Assembly (NCBI RefSeq): GCF_013694245.2
Contig: NZ_CP059322.2
Location: forward strand, 2,228,001 to 2,292,000
DNA length: 64,000 bases
Direction of reading: 5' to 3'
Source of the DNA: Micromonospora ferruginea
Lineage (GTDB): Bacteria; Actinomycetota; Actinomycetes; Mycobacteriales; Micromonosporaceae
Shown here: positions 61,964 to 64,000 of the stretch, one piece after another
Layout: each line of letters begins with the position of its first letter
Numbering within the stretch: position 1 is the first letter of the stretch
Translations under genes and position numbers: made by a program
The notes under the pieces: generated by a model
The model's input: only the letters and a program-made list of their open reading frames with translations
The model's database searches: none
What the model was told of the DNA's origin: nothing

Positions 61964-62785
61964 GTGCGCCTCGTCTCCACGCACGTCCACCCGGTGAAGT
62001 CCCTCGGCGGCGTCGACGTCGACCACGCCACGGTCGAGCCGTGGGGGCTGCGCCACGACCGGCGCTGGCTGCTCCTGCGGCCCGACGGCGAGGTGCTGAC
62101 CGCCCGCACCGCGCCCCGGATGCTCGGCCTGACCGCCACGCCCGGACCGGGTTCGATCACGCTCAGCGACCGCGACGGCGGGTCCCTGACGGTCGCCGAG
62201 CCGGTCGACGGGCCGCCCGTCGCCACCGCGCTGTCCCGGTTGGACACGCTGCGGCTGGCCGCCGGCGAGGCGCACGACTGGCTCGGCGACCGGCTGGCGC
62301 AGCCGGTGCGGCTGGGCTGGCTGGACGACCCGCGACGCCGGCCGGTCTCGGCGGCGCACGGCGGCCGGCCCGGCGACCCGCTGAACCTCTCCGACGCCGG
62401 CCCGCTGCTGGCCGCCACGCTGCCGTCGCTGCGCCGGCTGCGCGACTGGATCGTGGAGGGCGCGCTGGAGCGGGGCGAGCCGGCGCCGGACCCGCTGCCG
62501 ATGGCCCGGTTCCGCCCGACCGTCGTGCTCGACGGGCCGGTCGCGCCGTTCGCCGAGGACGACTGGACCCGGGTGCGGATCGGCGCGGTGGACTTCCGGG
62601 TCGCCGAACGCTGCGACCGCTGCTCGCTCACGCTGGTCGACCCGGTGACGCTCACCTCCGGCCGGGAGCCGATCCGCACGCTCGCGCGGCACCGGCGGCG
62701 GGACGGCAAGACCTGGTTCGGCGTACGGCTGATCCCGCTGGCGACCGGCGAGATCCGGGTCGGTGACCCGGTCGTCGCGAGCTGA
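61964..62785 (+). CDS. MOSC-domain protein (MOSC_N plus MOSC)
   Basis: This 273-residue protein has an N-terminal MOSC_N beta-barrel (VSTHVHPVKSLGGVDVDHAT) and a C-terminal MOSC domain. The latter holds the conserved molybdenum-cofactor-ligand cysteine region FRVAERCDRCSLTLVDPVT and the FRPTVVLDG strand. Such proteins resemble the mitochondrial amidoxime-reducing component (mARC/YcbX) but here lack a fused ferredoxin domain. The GTG start is 2 bases after the AidB-like stop, so the two are co-translated. Confidence 0.88.
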   Translation: MRLVSTHVHPVKSLGGVDVDHATVEPWGLRHDRRWLLLRPDGEVLTARTAPRMLGLTATPGPGSITLSDRDGGSLTVAEPVDGPPVATALSRLDTLRLAAGEAHDWLGDRLAQPVRLGWLDDPRRRPVSAAHGGRPGDPLNLSDAGPLLAATLPSLRRLRDWIVEGALERGEPAPDPLPMARFRPTVVLDGPVAPFAEDDWTRVRIGAVDFRVAERCDRCSLTLVDPVTLTSGREPIRTLARHRRRDGKTWFGVRLIPLATGEIRVGDPVVAS

Positions 62786-62840
62786 CCGGGGCGGCGCGGC
62801 CCCCTCGACGCGCCGTCGCCGGCCGACTCCCTCGACTGGC

Positions 62841-62864
62841 TGACCAGGACGCCTCGCCTGGTCA
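62841..62864. terminator. Short hairpin between the MOSC gene and the convergent TPR gene
   Basis: TGACCAGG (62841-62848) pairs with CCTGGTCA (62857-62864) across an 8-base loop. This is a modest 8-base stem in the 122-base convergent spacer. Part of the arm (GACCAGGACGC) recurs at 62874. Confidence 0.45.
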
Positions 62865-62907
62865 CCCCCGTTCGACCAGGACGCTATCGACCGGCGCTAA
62901 GAATCCG

Positions 62908-64000
62908 CTAAGCGCTCGCGGGCATCGTCGCGGGGTCGATCCCGGCCCGCGCCCGGGCCTGCTCCTCCGCATCCCCGATCCGGGTGGCGATGTCGAGCGC
63001 CTCGCGGTGGCAGCGCAGCGCCGACCGGTGGTCACCGGCGAACCGGTACGCCTCCCCCAGCGTGTTCAACGCGTTCGCCCGCAGGTCCGGGCCGAGACCG
63101 TCGGCGAGTTCCACCGCCTCCGTGGCGGCCCGCACCGCGTCGGCGGGCCGGCCGGTGCGGGCGTAGCTGAACGCCAGGTTCGCCAACGCGTTGGCCTGAC
63201 CGGGCCGGCTCCCGGTGCGGCGCTGGAACGCCAGCGCCCGCAAGGCGTACGGGATGGCCTCGGCGTGCCGGCCCAGCCGGGCGTGCAGCAGGCCGACGTT
63301 GTTCTCCACGCTCCCCAGGCCGGGGCCGCCGACGACACGTTGCAGCGACAGCGCCCGCAGCGCCTGCGCCAGTGCCTCCTCGTCCCGGCCGGCGAGGTGC
63401 AGGTCGACGCTGAGGCCGCTCAACGCCGACGCCTCCCACTGGCCGTCGCGCAGCGCGCGGAACAGCGTGACGGCCCGCCGGTACTCGCCGATCGCGTCCT
63501 CGTGCCGGCCGAGCCGGCGGAACACCATGGCGAGGTGGTGGCGGGTGGCCGCCTCACCGCCGGGCTGGTCGAGCCGGACGTGGCGGTCCAACGCGTCGTG
63601 CAGGCACTCCAGCGCCTGGTCCGTCCGGCCGGCGGTCTCGTAGGCCTGACCCAGCGTGGTCAGCGTGTGCGCCTCGGCGACCGGGTCGTCGAGGTGTCGG
63701 GCCGCCGCCGCGGCGGCGCGCAGCGTCACCAGCGCGTCGTCGACCTGCCCCCGGCGCACCAGGTAGGGCTGGAGCAGGTGCGCCAGCACCACCGCGTTGC
63801 GCCACGACGGCAGGTCCGCCGCGCCGTGGATCACCGCCCGCAGGTTCACGAACTCCGCGTCGAGCCAGCGCAGCGCCGCCTCCTCGTCCCCGAAACCGGG
63901 CGCGGGCGCCGCGGGCTCCGGCGGTCGTCCGACCGGGGGCAGCGGGAAACGGCGGATCAGTCGGGTGGCCCGGTCTGCCGTGGCCACGTACCAGTCGACG
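62908..64000 (-). CDS. C-terminal TPR region of an AfsR/STAND-type regulator, 5' end beyond window
   Basis: The open frame continues past the right edge, so the true start is outside. About 364 residues are visible, made of tetratricopeptide repeats with near-40-residue spacing (for example AEAHTLTTLGQAYETAGRTD, ENNVGLLHARLGRHAEAIPY, ANALNTLGEAYRFAGDHRSA). They are preceded by the segment WYVATADRATRLIRRFPLPP, which in AfsR/SARP-type regulators links the NB-ARC ATPase to the TPRs. The upstream DNA-binding and ATPase parts are not visible, so the full architecture is inferred. It is unrelated in sequence to the TPR protein at 18705 beyond the shared repeat type. Confidence 0.75.
   Translation of the reverse strand, partial: VDWYVATADRATRLIRRFPLPPVGRPPEPAAPAPGFGDEEAALRWLDAEFVNLRAVIHGAADLPSWRNAVVLAHLLQPYLVRRGQVDDALVTLRAAAAAARHLDDPVAEAHTLTTLGQAYETAGRTDQALECLHDALDRHVRLDQPGGEAATRHHLAMVFRRLGRHEDAIGEYRRAVTLFRALRDGQWEASALSGLSVDLHLAGRDEEALAQALRALSLQRVVGGPGLGSVENNVGLLHARLGRHAEAIPYALRALAFQRRTGSRPGQANALANLAFSYARTGRPADAVRAATEAVELADGLGPDLRANALNTLGEAYRFAGDHRSALRCHREALDIATRIGDAEEQARARAGIDPATMPASA

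Overview
The window is very GC-rich, with strong G/C at third codon positions, frequent GTG starts and many ATGA or GTGA stop/start overlaps. It carries rbpA, a sigma-R-type promoter, separate lnt and ppm1 genes and FxSxx-COOH-type genes. All of this points to a filamentous actinobacterium; gene style and short GAGCGAAGCGAG-like repeats make a Micromonospora relative my best guess. No tRNA, rRNA, CRISPR array, transposase or integrase was seen.

Layout. 1-4236: housekeeping genes (edge-truncated POT peptide transporter, rbpA, FxsA-family membrane protein, ppm1, lnt). 4704-12996: a complete-looking lysine 'fermentation' module. kdd, an amidohydrolase, kamD, kamE, kal and a MutL-type reactivase form one leftward operon, and kamA is divergent. 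The cleavage enzyme Kce is absent. 13063-15888: CsbD-like protein, histidine phosphatase, Lrp/AsnC regulator, DUF433 protein and acyl-CoA dehydrogenase.

16211-33176 is the most unusual part. A three-gene system (VMAP-like adaptor, MoxR-like ATPase with a degenerate Walker A, and a 1318-residue vWA/NB-ARC/TPR protein) faces a HExxH peptide-modifying enzyme preceded by a 59-codon, previously easy-to-miss precursor-like gene. Next comes an alpha/beta hydrolase whose C-terminal domain resembles the N-terminal domain of the VMAP-like protein (EAD2-type). Immediately after is a second, independent MoxR/vWA cassette of YehLMPQ type (SWIM, unknown, vWA, AAA, DUF5682). Together they look like a signalling or conflict island coupled to a small RiPP module.

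33264-48357: YccF and FkbM genes, then a LacI-controlled glycan-uptake operon (family-5 binding protein, two permeases, two ATPases, GH1 beta-glucosidase), a secreted GH30-ricin glycosidase, a ROK regulator and a divergent GH18 chitinase broken by a one-base frameshift. This set would suit fungal cell-wall glycan use.

48411-64000: NADAR protein, soluble transhydrogenase (sthA), a frameshifted SDR, a DUF4034-like protein, a five-gene Opp/Dpp importer ending in gamma-glutamyltransferase (glutathione or gamma-glutamyl peptide salvage), an AidB-like/MOSC pair, and an edge-truncated TPR regulator.
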